NCBI GenBank assembly: GCA_037439785.1
Contig: JBBIVJ010000016.1
Location: 27,452 to 91,451, forward strand
Direction of reading: 5' to 3'
DNA length: 64,000 bases
Source: DSVZ01 sp037439785
Lineage (GTDB): Bacteria; Verrucomicrobiota; Verrucomicrobiia; Limisphaerales; J093
Each line of letters starts with the position of its first letter. The stretch's first letter is position 1. The notes beneath the pieces are model-generated. The model worked only from the letters and a program-made list of their open reading frames with translations, was not told the DNA's origin and did no database searches. Shown here piece after piece: positions 19,668-27,362 of this stretch. The translations under genes were made by a program, and so were the position numbers.

Positions 19668-20548
19668 CTCCAGGCGGCGGTTTGTTCCCAGGGCCGGTAC
19701 ACGTGGGCCCGGCCGGTGAGCCACTCGATGCGGACCTCCATGCGGTTGGTATCCCCCCGCTCCGCCAGGGCAATGTCCGGCGCGGCCCGGAAGTCGGGTC
19801 GGTCCTGACTGTCGCGGGGGTAGAACACGCTGCCGCGGACGAGGGGCAGGGATTCGCCGGCCAGGGCGGGTTCGACGCCGCCCTCGTAGTAGAGGCGGCC
19901 CTGGGCATCGAAGGCCACGTACGGCAGGCGCAGTTCCGGACTGTCCGCAGTGGGGAAGGGAAACCAGGTATGCGGCAGGGGGCGGTGGCTGGCGTTGGTC
20001 CGCTGGGCGGCCGCCAGCCACAGGTCGCCCAGGTCCACGAAGGCCTGGGGCGCGAACAGCAGGCCCTCGGGCAGCCGTTTCCAATCGGTCAGATAGGTCG
20101 GGTTGTCGCGGCCGGGCTGGTCGCCCACGCTGCGGCGGGTGAACAGAGCGTAGGCGGTGTACTGGCCCTCGACAAGGTTGGTGAGTTGGCGCAGGGCCCG
20201 GTCCTTCAGGGCGGGGGGATAAAACGCCGGGTTGGCGTTGCGAAGGGTGTCCGCATGGGCGCGCAGGGTGGGCGGCGCCAACACCAGATAGACCACGCGG
20301 CGGCCGCTCAGGGCCAGTTGCCGGGCGTAGGCCAGGTCGTCCAGCAATTGCCGGTGGCCGGCCGCGACGGTGTTGGTCTGCGTCAGGGCACGGATGGCCG
20401 GCACGCTGATGGCCGCCAACATGCCGATGATGGCCACCACCACCAGCATTTCCAGCAGGGTGAAGGCCCGGGCAGGGGGCGGCGGCCACCGCACCGCATC
20501 GCGCAGCCCGGGACGCGCGCCAGGAAAGGAGGTGGAGGCCCGGTTCAT
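19664..20548 (-). CDS. Verru_Chthon cassette protein D-like prepilin (GspH-like)
   Basis: A 294-residue prepilin-like protein, first gene of the cassette as transcribed. The 28-residue basic leader ends in PPPPARA, followed by FTLLEMLVVVAIIGMLAAIS with Glu at +5. The next segment, QLLDDLAYARQLALSGRRVVYLVLAPP, is the GspH/FimT-like signature of a helix followed by the first strand. The C-terminus is a large beta-rich region. It starts 11 bases after the preceding pseudopilin gene ends, so all six prepilin genes in 13982-22312 may form one transcription unit. Confidence 0.75.
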   Translation of the reverse strand: MNRASTSFPGARPGLRDAVRWPPPPARAFTLLEMLVVVAIIGMLAAISVPAIRALTQTNTVAAGHRQLLDDLAYARQLALSGRRVVYLVLAPPTLRAHADTLRNANPAFYPPALKDRALRQLTNLVEGQYTAYALFTRRSVGDQPGRDNPTYLTDWKRLPEGLLFAPQAFVDLGDLWLAAAQRTNASHRPLPHTWFPFPTADSPELRLPYVAFDAQGRLYYEGGVEPALAGESLPLVRGSVFYPRDSQDRPDFRAAPDIALAERGDTNRMEVRIEWLTGRAHVYRPWEQTAAWR

Positions 20549-20559
20549 GGCCGGTGGGG

Positions 20560-21423
20560 TTATTGCCAGCTCAGGATGTTGTCCTTGTTCACGCCGGCGT
20601 TGGCCTTGATCGCCGCGTCCGCCAGGCCATCCGGTCCCAGTGACCAGACGATGACGTTGGCGCGGACTTCGTAGCGGTTGGGACCGGTGTCGCCGCTGCC
20701 CACCGGCGGTCCCAGGCGCAGGCCGTGAAAGCCGATCTCGCCCTGTTGCTGGGAGACCGATTGCATCCGATAAAAGGCATCACGACAGCGGCCGTCGAAG
20801 TTCAGGTCCAGAGTGACGATGTAGGGGTTGGCCCAGGGGTCGCGCAGGACGCCGTCGGGGCCAACGCCCCGCGGGGCGGGGAGGGCGGGACGGCCGGGGC
20901 CGGGGGGGCGCTGATAGTTCCGGTCCTGAAAGCCATCGAGGAAGTTTTGCTTTTGGGGGTTGAGACGGTGGTCGGCGTTGACGGTCACCGTGCCGTCGGC
21001 GAAGCGCTCCATGTCGCGCAGGATGGCCACCAGCTCGGAGTTGTTGTTCTGCCAACCGCCGGTGTTGCCGGTGTTGCCGATGGGCAGCAGGGGTTGCCCG
21101 CGGCCGTTGAGGAGGGAGGGGGTCACGCTGTTGCCCGCGCGGGCGGCGGTGCCGTAGGTGAAATCGGGGCAGGTGTCGGTGATCGAGTCCCGCGTCCGCT
21201 GGAAGGCCGGCAGGCGCGAGTAGGTGGCCTGGTAGGCGTTGACCGCGCCGGTGAAGGTCTTCATGTCGGCGCGGGTCATGGCCACACGGGCCTTGGTTTT
21301 GCTGATGGCAATGGCCGGCAGGATCATGCCGGCCAGCACGCCGATGATGGCGATGACGGTCAGCAGTTCGATGAGGGTGAACCCCCTGCGGCCGGCGGGG
21401 GCCAGAGGACGAGGCGCGTTCAT
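20560..21423 (-). CDS. GspG-like prepilin
   Basis: A 287-residue type II secretion pseudopilin-like protein. ATG 21423 gives a 15-residue leader (MNAPRPLAPAGRRG) before FTLIELLTVIAIIGVLAGMI, a canonical prepilin cleavage site with Gly at -1 and Glu at +5. GspG-like features at the C-terminus are DPWANPYIVTLDLNFDGRC and NVIVWSLGPDGLAD, but the central domain is about twice the usual length. It sits upstream of cassette gene D. It could be the main subunit of the cassette pseudopilus. The long open frame upstream to 21546 has no homology and is ignored. Confidence 0.75.
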   Translation of the reverse strand: MNAPRPLAPAGRRGFTLIELLTVIAIIGVLAGMILPAIAISKTKARVAMTRADMKTFTGAVNAYQATYSRLPAFQRTRDSITDTCPDFTYGTAARAGNSVTPSLLNGRGQPLLPIGNTGNTGGWQNNNSELVAILRDMERFADGTVTVNADHRLNPQKQNFLDGFQDRNYQRPPGPGRPALPAPRGVGPDGVLRDPWANPYIVTLDLNFDGRCRDAFYRMQSVSQQQGEIGFHGLRLGPPVGSGDTGPNRYEVRANVIVWSLGPDGLADAAIKANAGVNKDNILSWQ

Positions 21424-21565
21424 GGTCAGGTGTGCGTGCGGGACGGGGCTGTGCCCGAGCTCGGCGGCAAAGTCAAGCGGCCCCGCGCCGGGGCGGGCAC
21501 GGCGGGGGAGGGTTGCGACAGTGAGCTTGGTGCGGGGCAGGTGCATGACAGGAGGGAGGGGGACG

Positions 21566-22312
21566 TTACCAGTTGCCGATCAAGCGCAGTTCGTTGGTGC
21601 CGTCCACGGTACGGCCGGTGGCCCAGACGGCCCAGAGGTCGAAGGAGGCGGTGTTGTTGGTGGGACGGCTCGAGACGTAATGCCAGGGGTTGATTTCCTG
21701 GAGGCGGGGGTCCGTGGTCACGGAGTGCAGAGGGGACAGGCTCAGCAGCTTGCGGGGCCAATCCACCGGGACGGCGAGCAGTTCGATGTCGTTGGCGTTG
21801 GGCAGACGGATTTCCCGGCGCTGGCGGGGGGTCAGGTCGCGCAGGTACGAACGGGGTTTTTCCGGGTACACCACCGAGTTGATGAAGCCGCCCAGGCCGA
21901 AGGCGCTTTGAATTTCCGCGATGGTAAGCTGCTCGGCGCGGTCGGCGGTGAAATAAACGCTGCCATTGTTGGTGCTGTAGCTGCCCACCAGCTCGTAATA
22001 GAGCGGCGCCACGGCCGGGTTGACGTTTCGGCCGTTGCGGGCGTTGTCGGGAGGGTACTGCCCGAGGTCGGACTTGTAGTTCTCGATGGCGGTGACGAGT
22101 TTGGCCAGTTCACCCTTGATGGCGGATTCCTTCGCCTTGCGGCTGGCCACCCCGGCCAGACCGGCTCCCAGGGTTGCCAGCAGGGCGATGATGGAAATCA
22201 CGGTCAGCAATTCGATCAGGGTAAAGGCCGCCCGGGGCGAGCCGCCCGCGGGAGGCAGCCACGCGGTGCCGGCGGTGGGGGGGGCCGGGGGTGAGATCAA
22301 CGCAGGGTGCAT
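21566..22312 (-). CDS. GspG-like prepilin
   Basis: A 248-residue prepilin-like protein starting at ATG 22312. The leader is long (about 28 residues, proline-rich) and is followed by AFTLIELLTVISIIALLATL, with Glu at +5 and Ala at -1. Then comes ELAKLVTAIENYKSDLGQYPPD, the helix and PPD loop typical of GspG. The C-terminus contains FDLWAVWATGRT. It starts 25 bases downstream of the brnA stop on the same strand, so read-through from the toxin-antitoxin promoter is possible. Confidence 0.75.
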   Translation of the reverse strand: MHPALISPPAPPTAGTAWLPPAGGSPRAAFTLIELLTVISIIALLATLGAGLAGVASRKAKESAIKGELAKLVTAIENYKSDLGQYPPDNARNGRNVNPAVAPLYYELVGSYSTNNGSVYFTADRAEQLTIAEIQSAFGLGGFINSVVYPEKPRSYLRDLTPRQRREIRLPNANDIELLAVPVDWPRKLLSLSPLHSVTTDPRLQEINPWHYVSSRPTNNTASFDLWAVWATGRTVDGTNELRLIGNW

Positions 22313-22337
22313 GGGGTGTGGTTTGGGCGCGAAGGGA

Positions 22338-22613
22338 TCAGCGGTCCCGCAACTCGCGCTCGAGTCGTTCACTGAGCCATTGCTTGATCATGCTCTGGTA
22401 ATTCAGGTACCGGGAGCGGGCCAGGCGCTTGATCCGGGCCAGCATCCGCGGGTCCATCCGCAGGGTGATGGTCACCGATTCGCCGCCTTCACCCGCCGCA
22501 GCCACCGCCGCTTCCATCAGCCGGAGGTCCACCCGGGTCTCCGCCCAGAACAACGCTTCCGCTTCTTCGCTGTCAAACAGCGGCACTTCATCCCAGCTCG
22601 CAATCACGTTCAT
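22338..22613 (-). CDS. BrnA/CopG-like antitoxin
   Basis: A 91-residue protein: an acidic N-terminus (DEVPLFDSEEAEALFW) followed by a ribbon-helix-helix, SVTITLRMDPRMLARIKRLA with LNYQSMIKQWLSERLE. This matches CopG-type antitoxins that repress their own operon and bind the partner toxin through the acidic arm. The gene lies 49 bases downstream of a BrnT-like toxin gene, in the toxin-first order usual for BrnT-BrnA modules. The direct repeats at 22980-23001 upstream of the toxin are the obvious candidate operator. Confidence 0.75.
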   Translation of the reverse strand: MNVIASWDEVPLFDSEEAEALFWAETRVDLRLMEAAVAAAGEGGESVTITLRMDPRMLARIKRLARSRYLNYQSMIKQWLSERLERELRDR

Positions 22614-22662
22614 GGCCGGATGCTGCCGCAGGGCCGGCGGACTGGTGCGCCGAAGGCTGCAT

Positions 22663-22950
22663 TTACTGGGCCAACATTGGGTTCACCTTCCGCTGATAAA
22701 AAAACTCCTCCTCCGGCGTGAACGGGCGCGCGCAAATGACCCGCACCACCCGCCCATTGGTTTTGTACAGGCTGAAGAGTCCGGTCCCGGAGGCCGTGCG
22801 ACCCAGGTTGAAAAAACGCGCCTGCACAGCGAACCGAGAAGAATCGGGCAACAACCGCACCGCAAAAGGGTCCTCGAAGGACTCCTCAATGTCCCGAGCG
22901 GTCAACCCCCCGCTCAACTCGAAGGGCGGATTGTTCCAATCAAACTCCAT
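22663..22950 (-). CDS. BrnT-like ribonuclease toxin
   Basis: A 95-residue protein opening with MEFDWNNPPFE, then ESFEDPFAVRL, ARFFNLGRT, LFSLYKTNGRVVRVICAR and TPEEEFFYQRK. Pattern and length follow BrnT, a small RelE-like ribonuclease (usual blocks: F.WD..K, F.DP, R..iG, V.iISAR, E...Y). It is more divergent than typical BrnT: the usual KHG segment is replaced by LSGGLTARDIE. Start ATG 22950. Toxicity cannot be judged from sequence; the pairing with an RHH antitoxin supports the call. Confidence 0.65.
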   Translation of the reverse strand: MEFDWNNPPFELSGGLTARDIEESFEDPFAVRLLPDSSRFAVQARFFNLGRTASGTGLFSLYKTNGRVVRVICARPFTPEEEFFYQRKVNPMLAQ

Positions 22951-22979
22951 GGCCGAGCACGTACATTCAAAGCCAATGC

Positions 22980-23022
22980 ATTGTGTTTACATTGTATTTA
23001 CACCTCGTTGCCGCCGAGTCAA
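22980..23022 (-). promoter_or_regulatory. Promoter and probable autoregulatory operator of brnT-brnA
   Basis: Two adjacent 11-bp direct repeats, attgtgtttac (22980-22990) and attgtatttac (22991-23001), stand out as AT-rich in GC-rich DNA. On the minus strand a TTGACT (23022-23017) lies 16 bases before TAAATA (23000-22995), so the repeats cover the -10 region and start site. This is where a ribbon-helix-helix antitoxin would be expected to repress. The 257 bases from 23023 to 23279 hold no further feature I can support. Confidence 0.5.
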
Positions 23023-23279
23023 CCTGCTTTTTCAATTCCTGCCTTGGAGAGATCGTCTTGATTTTTCAAACCGCCTATCTCCAGTGGTTTGTGCAAGGCA
23101 GCTTACCGCCTCCCAGCCAGAAAGGGCTCAAGATGCCGGCGAGCGGCCGCTGGAAGCTGAAAAGCACCGGGCCAAACCTTTAGAGGGGTGGGACGTGTTC
23201 CGTACTCCCTTTCAGACGCAGGCTGTAAGCCGCTCGCGGAAAACCTGAGGGAGGTGAGAGGTGTAGCTCTCCACGTCTT

Positions 23280-24386
23280 TTACCGCCGTGAGCGGGAATT
23301 GCTTTTTGCCGGGGCTCCTCCTGGTGACTGCCCGTTGAGGATCCGGTCCAGTTGCTCCTCGTTGAAGGATTGCGGCAGGACTTGGGCGTTGTCCCGGGCG
23401 GTGCGGGTCATGGCGATGAGGTCGCGGGGGTGTTTGACGATGTGGGGGGTGAGGAAGATGAGCAGCTCGGTCTTGGAATCCTGGTTGACCTTGCGCCGAA
23501 AGGCCGCGCCCAGCAGCGGGATGTCGCCCAGCAGGGGAATCTTGCTCGTGGTGGCCGTCTTGGTGTCCTGCATGAGGCCGCCGATGACCACGGTCTGGCC
23601 GTTGGGGGTCACGACCACCGTGTCGGCGGCGCGGCGGTTGATGACGGGGGCGCCCACGCTGTTGGTGCCGGTGGCAATGGGGACGCGCTCATCGGAGAGG
23701 TTCGAGATTTCCGGACTGACGATCATCTCGACCAGGTCGTCCGAGGTGATGAAGGGGGTCACGCGCAGGATGATGCCCACGTCCTGGTAGGTGATGCCGT
23801 TGATCTGGTTGCCGAAGGTGTCGTAGCGGACGTTGGTGATGAGCGGCACCTGCTGACCCACGGTGATGACCGCCTGCTGGTTGTTGCGGGCCAGGATGGT
23901 CGGGCGGGACAGCACCTCCAGCCGGCCTTGTTCGGCGATGGCGCGCAGGGTGACATCCCAGTTTTGGCCGATGAACGTGGCCAGACCAGAGCCGGAGGCC
24001 AGGCCGGGCAAGCCGCGGAACTGCTGGAGGATGGAGGAGCTGACCTCGCCATCCTGGCGCGAGTAACTGCCCTCGACGCCCAGGTCCAGGCCCTTGCGGT
24101 AGGTGACCTCCAGGAAGAGCACGTTGATGAGGACCTGGGGCGCGGCACGGTCCAGGTTGGTGATGACCTGGCCGATGTACTGAGCGGTCTCTTCGTCCGT
24201 CACCACGATGAGCTTCCGCGTCTCGGGGTCACTCGAGATGACGGCCTCGCCCAGCTCGGTGGCGGGGGGGTAGTTGGCCGCGGTGCGGCGTTGTTGTTGC
24301 TGCGCGCACAAGGTCGCGGCCAGCAGGCATGCCCAGACCAGCCCCGTCCAAACGGGGAGCCACGGCAGGAGGCGGGAATGTTTCAT
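23280..24386 (-). CDS. gspD: Secretin C-terminal half (GspD beta-barrel protein)
   Basis: A 368-residue protein with a signal peptide (LVWACLLAATLCAQ). About 40 residues in, LIVVTDEETAQYIGQVI resembles the end of the last periplasmic N-domain; LINVLFLEVTYRKGLDLGV follows. The secretin domain is complete: VLSRPTILARNNQQAVITVG, VGIILRVTPFI, the gate/lip region VVIGGLMQDTK, IPLLGDIPLLGAAFR and LLIFLTPHIV. The N0-N2 domains normally found in GspD are absent here and are supplied by the gene just upstream (24410-26194). Together they would form one outer-membrane channel. Last gene of the type II secretion operon. Confidence 0.85.
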   Translation of the reverse strand: MKHSRLLPWLPVWTGLVWACLLAATLCAQQQQRRTAANYPPATELGEAVISSDPETRKLIVVTDEETAQYIGQVITNLDRAAPQVLINVLFLEVTYRKGLDLGVEGSYSRQDGEVSSSILQQFRGLPGLASGSGLATFIGQNWDVTLRAIAEQGRLEVLSRPTILARNNQQAVITVGQQVPLITNVRYDTFGNQINGITYQDVGIILRVTPFITSDDLVEMIVSPEISNLSDERVPIATGTNSVGAPVINRRAADTVVVTPNGQTVVIGGLMQDTKTATTSKIPLLGDIPLLGAAFRRKVNQDSKTELLIFLTPHIVKHPRDLIAMTRTARDNAQVLPQSFNEEQLDRILNGQSPGGAPAKSNSRSRR

Positions 24387-24409
24387 GGGAAAGGAAGGCT
24401 GCGCCGGGT

Positions 24410-26194
24410 TCAGCGGCCGACACCGCCGGTACCGAAGCCGGTGGTGCCCCCGCCGCCAAAGCCGGAACCGATCGCCGTCCGGCCCTGATTTTGCAGGGTG
24501 TTGACGGCTCGGTTGTTGAGCTGGCTGCCGGCCTGGCGGGTGGTGTTGCGGGTGTTGGCTGCGCGGTTGCGGGTGTTTTGGGTCTCGAACAGGCCGCGGA
24601 GGATTTCCTCAACCTGCGCCGGGTCGGTGTTTTCCACCGAGAAGGTGTACACTTGTTGTTTCCGGGCGGGGTCGGAGTCGAGCTGGGCGATCATCACGGC
24701 AATCTGGTCCATAAGCTCACGGGAGGCGCTCACGACCACGGACTGGGTTCGCAAGTCGGCCACCGCCAGCACGCGGCTCTGTCGCAGCACCCGCTCGCTG
24801 GGCTGCTGGGTCCCGGCCTGCTGGAACTGCGGCGGGCGGAAGCCGCCGAAGCGGCCGCCCTGGCCCCGGTTGTTCTGCGTGGTCGGGTCGGGAAACAGGC
24901 TGGTCAACAGGTCGGCCGTCTCCTGGGCATCGGCGTAGCGGAGCCGGAACACGCGCAGTTCGGTCACGTCCTCGACGCTCACGTCCACCTGCTCGATGAG
25001 GTCGGCAATCAAGGGCATCTGGTCCTCGGGGGCGCTGACAACCAGCGAGTTGCTGCGTTCGTCGGCCACGGCAACCACCTGGGGCGGGGAAACACGGCCA
25101 TTCCCGGTGGTGGATTGCTGGTTGCCATTGTTGCCGCCGAAGCCGGGCGGCCCGCCGCGGAAGCCGCGGAAGATGATTTGCTGTTGCTGGTTGCCGCCGC
25201 GGCCACCGGCGGTGGCGCTGGTGAACAGGTCGCGCACCACCGTGGCCAGCTCCTTGGCGTCTGCGTAGCGCAGCGGGAAGACCCGCACGGTGGAGACGCT
25301 GGCCAGGGAGGTGTCCAGGGCGCGCACGATTTCCATGATGCGGCGGATGTTGATCAGGGTGTCGGTGACCACCAGGGCGTTGCCGCCCTCGTTCGAGGCG
25401 ATGGTGGCGCTGGGCGGGAACAAGGGCTGGAGGTCCCGGGCCAGTTGCACGGCGTTGATGAAGCGCACGGGGATGATCTGGGTTACGATGGCCTCGCTGC
25501 GGGGCACCTCGGTGGGGTTGTTGCCGGCCCGCACGGGGATGTCCCGTTTCTTGGCCTCCTCGCGGGTGGTGATGATGAGGTTGCGGCCGTCCTGAAGGGC
25601 AGCGTAGCCGTTGCGGGCCAGGACGCGGTTGAGCAGTTCCACCGCCTCGGTCTTGTTCAACGGCTGGTTGCTCCAGACGTCCACCTTGCCGCGCACCTCC
25701 GTCTCCAGCACGATGATGAAGCCGGCCGCCTCGCTCAGGTAATCGAGCACCAGTTCGAGCGGCGCGCCGCGGAAATTCAGGCGCAGGTTGCGTTCGGTCT
25801 CGCTGGTGCCGGCCGGCGGCGTCCCGGTCACTTCGCGGGCGGGAGCACGGGCAGTGGAAGGACCGCCGGGGCGGGGGGCCGGGACCTCCCGGGGGCCGCG
25901 CGTGCGTTCCGCCGGCGCGAGCCGATCGGCGTTCTCGGGTTGCGGCGGCGGGACCGGTTCTGCGACGGCCTCCGGGGGGGCTTCGGGCGGTGCCTCCGCC
26001 TCCTCTTCCGCGACCAGGGCCGGCGGCGGGGGAAGCGGGGCTTCCTCCGGCTCGACCGGCGGCGGCGGACCCGGAGGGGCTTCCTCCCGGACCGGGGCCG
26101 GTCCAGGTTCAGGTTCTTCGGCCTCTTGAGCCGGGCTCCACGTGGTCAGCCCACACAGGCTGACTCCCAACATCCAGAATGTGACGGCTTTCAT
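24410..26194 (-). CDS. Secretin N-domain protein (N0-N1-N2-N3 of GspD without barrel)
   Basis: A 594-residue exported protein. A signal peptide (FWMLGVSLCGLTTWSPAQ) is followed by about 110 residues rich in Pro, Glu and Ala. Then N0 (LRLNFRGAPLELVLDYLSEA, about 137-156) and three N1-type repeats, each ending in a short dimerisation-like motif (NALVVTDTLINIRRIMEIV; SNSLVVSAPEDQMPLIADLI; TQSVVVSASRELMDQIAVMI), separated by Gly/Gln/Asn-rich linkers. The C-terminus is glycine- and asparagine-rich and has no secretin domain. It is followed after 23 bases by the barrel-only gene, so the two look like halves of a split GspD. ATG 26194 overlaps the gspC stop. Confidence 0.8.
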   Translation of the reverse strand: MKAVTFWMLGVSLCGLTTWSPAQEAEEPEPGPAPVREEAPPGPPPPVEPEEAPLPPPPALVAEEEAEAPPEAPPEAVAEPVPPPQPENADRLAPAERTRGPREVPAPRPGGPSTARAPAREVTGTPPAGTSETERNLRLNFRGAPLELVLDYLSEAAGFIIVLETEVRGKVDVWSNQPLNKTEAVELLNRVLARNGYAALQDGRNLIITTREEAKKRDIPVRAGNNPTEVPRSEAIVTQIIPVRFINAVQLARDLQPLFPPSATIASNEGGNALVVTDTLINIRRIMEIVRALDTSLASVSTVRVFPLRYADAKELATVVRDLFTSATAGGRGGNQQQQIIFRGFRGGPPGFGGNNGNQQSTTGNGRVSPPQVVAVADERSNSLVVSAPEDQMPLIADLIEQVDVSVEDVTELRVFRLRYADAQETADLLTSLFPDPTTQNNRGQGGRFGGFRPPQFQQAGTQQPSERVLRQSRVLAVADLRTQSVVVSASRELMDQIAVMIAQLDSDPARKQQVYTFSVENTDPAQVEEILRGLFETQNTRNRAANTRNTTRQAGSQLNNRAVNTLQNQGRTAIGSGFGGGGTTGFGTGGVGR

Positions 26195-26829
26195 CGGGTC
26201 TCCTGTTCGCGACGTTGCAGCAGTCGTTTCAACACCTCGTCCTCGGCGCCGTTGCTGCCGGCGGCGCCGGCGCTGCCCGTGGGTCCCGGACTGGCGGCGG
26301 GCAGGGGTTCGGTGGACTCGGCCACCTGCCAGGGCCCCTGCTCCTCGCGCCGCAGGCGGGCGCCGACTTTCAGTTCAAATTGGTTGGTGCCGGCTTCAAG
26401 CTGGACCCGGTCCGGGCGGATGTCCACCACTTTGAATCCCCCCACCGTTCCCCCCAGCGGGACGGCCTTGCGGAACTCGCTGCTCGAGCCATCGAAGAAG
26501 GCGTAGGCCCCCTTTTCGTAGCTCATCAGCCCCACCACCGCCAGGGTGTTCACGTGCGCGGGCCGGCGCGTTTCGCGCGGGGCGGCGGCGGCGCGGCCGC
26601 CCGAGCGGGCGGCGTTGAAGATGTTGCGCTCGGCGATGGCGCGAAAGGCGCTGTAGTCGGCCCGGCGGGAGCGGGGGGGCGTTCGCTCGCGCTCGCCCGA
26701 GGGCTCCGCGGCGGGGGTCGGTGGCGCGGAAGCGGGTTGGCCCAGCAGCGCCGCGGCGCAGGCCAGCCCCACCAGCCAGCTTCCCCAGCTCCGGTTCCAG
26801 GTCCCTGTCCGGTATGCGCGCGGTGTCAT
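26191..26829 (-). CDS. gspC: GspC/PilP-like inner-membrane periplasmic linker
   Basis: A 212-residue protein with one N-terminal hydrophobic segment (WLVGLACAAALLGQ), a charged proline-rich linker, YSAFRAIAERNIFN (the GspC signature before the HR domain) and a small beta domain (VVGLMSYEKGAYAFFDG, VVDIRPDRVQLEAG). GspC links the inner-membrane platform to the N-domains of the secretin. There is no PDZ domain; a short acidic tail (GAEDEVLKRLLQRRE) replaces it. ATGA overlaps join it to gspM and to the split secretin gene. Confidence 0.7.
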   Translation of the reverse strand: MTPRAYRTGTWNRSWGSWLVGLACAAALLGQPASAPPTPAAEPSGERERTPPRSRRADYSAFRAIAERNIFNAARSGGRAAAAPRETRRPAHVNTLAVVGLMSYEKGAYAFFDGSSSEFRKAVPLGGTVGGFKVVDIRPDRVQLEAGTNQFELKVGARLRREEQGPWQVAESTEPLPAASPGPTGSAGAAGSNGAEDEVLKRLLQRREQETR

Positions 26830-27362
26830 CGGGTGACGGGCGGGTTGAGGAGGAGGCCGCTGACCTGCAGACCGAGGGTCAACTGTTCACCGCGGTCGTC
26901 GCGGGCGGTCAGTTCCACCACGTCCAGGCGCAGGGCCAGGGGGTCGGCTTCGATCAGGTACAGCAAGCGGGTGAGAGCGCCGAGGTTGCCAAAGGCATCC
27001 ACCCGGCACTCGATCGTGGCGTGCTCGTCGTCGCCGCGCTTGAACTGGGGGCGGACAGCGGAGACGCCGACACGGCTGTCGCGGGTCCAGCTCTCGAAAG
27101 CCTTGAGCAACTGGTCCTCGGCCTGGGAAGGGGCGTTGGTCAGGGCGTGTTGTTGCATGAAGGCCCAGCGGGCGCGCAGGCCCTCCCCCCGCTCGACCAG
27201 GCGGGTGCCGTTTTCGACGGATTGGCGCAGGCGGGCCAGCTCGCTGGTACGGGCCTTCCAGCTCCGCACCAACGGCTCGAGCACCAGGTAGTCCGCCGCC
27301 AACAGCGCCACCGCGCCGGCGGCGACCCACGCCAGCCATTGCTGTCGGTTCAGGGGTTTCAT
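26826..27362 (-). CDS. gspM: GspM/PilO-like inner-membrane protein
   Basis: A 178-residue protein with a single transmembrane helix near the start (WLAWVAAGAVALLAADYLVL), a coiled-coil stretch (ELARLRQSVENGTRLVERGE) and a ferredoxin-like C-terminal domain (HATIECRVDAFGNLGALTRL, ADPLALRLDVVELTA). This is the layout of GspM and PilO, which pair with GspL/PilN in the assembly platform. ATG 27362 shares a base with the gspL stop (TGATG). Confidence 0.7.
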   Translation of the reverse strand: MKPLNRQQWLAWVAAGAVALLAADYLVLEPLVRSWKARTSELARLRQSVENGTRLVERGEGLRARWAFMQQHALTNAPSQAEDQLLKAFESWTRDSRVGVSAVRPQFKRGDDEHATIECRVDAFGNLGALTRLLYLIEADPLALRLDVVELTARDDRGEQLTLGLQVSGLLLNPPVTR

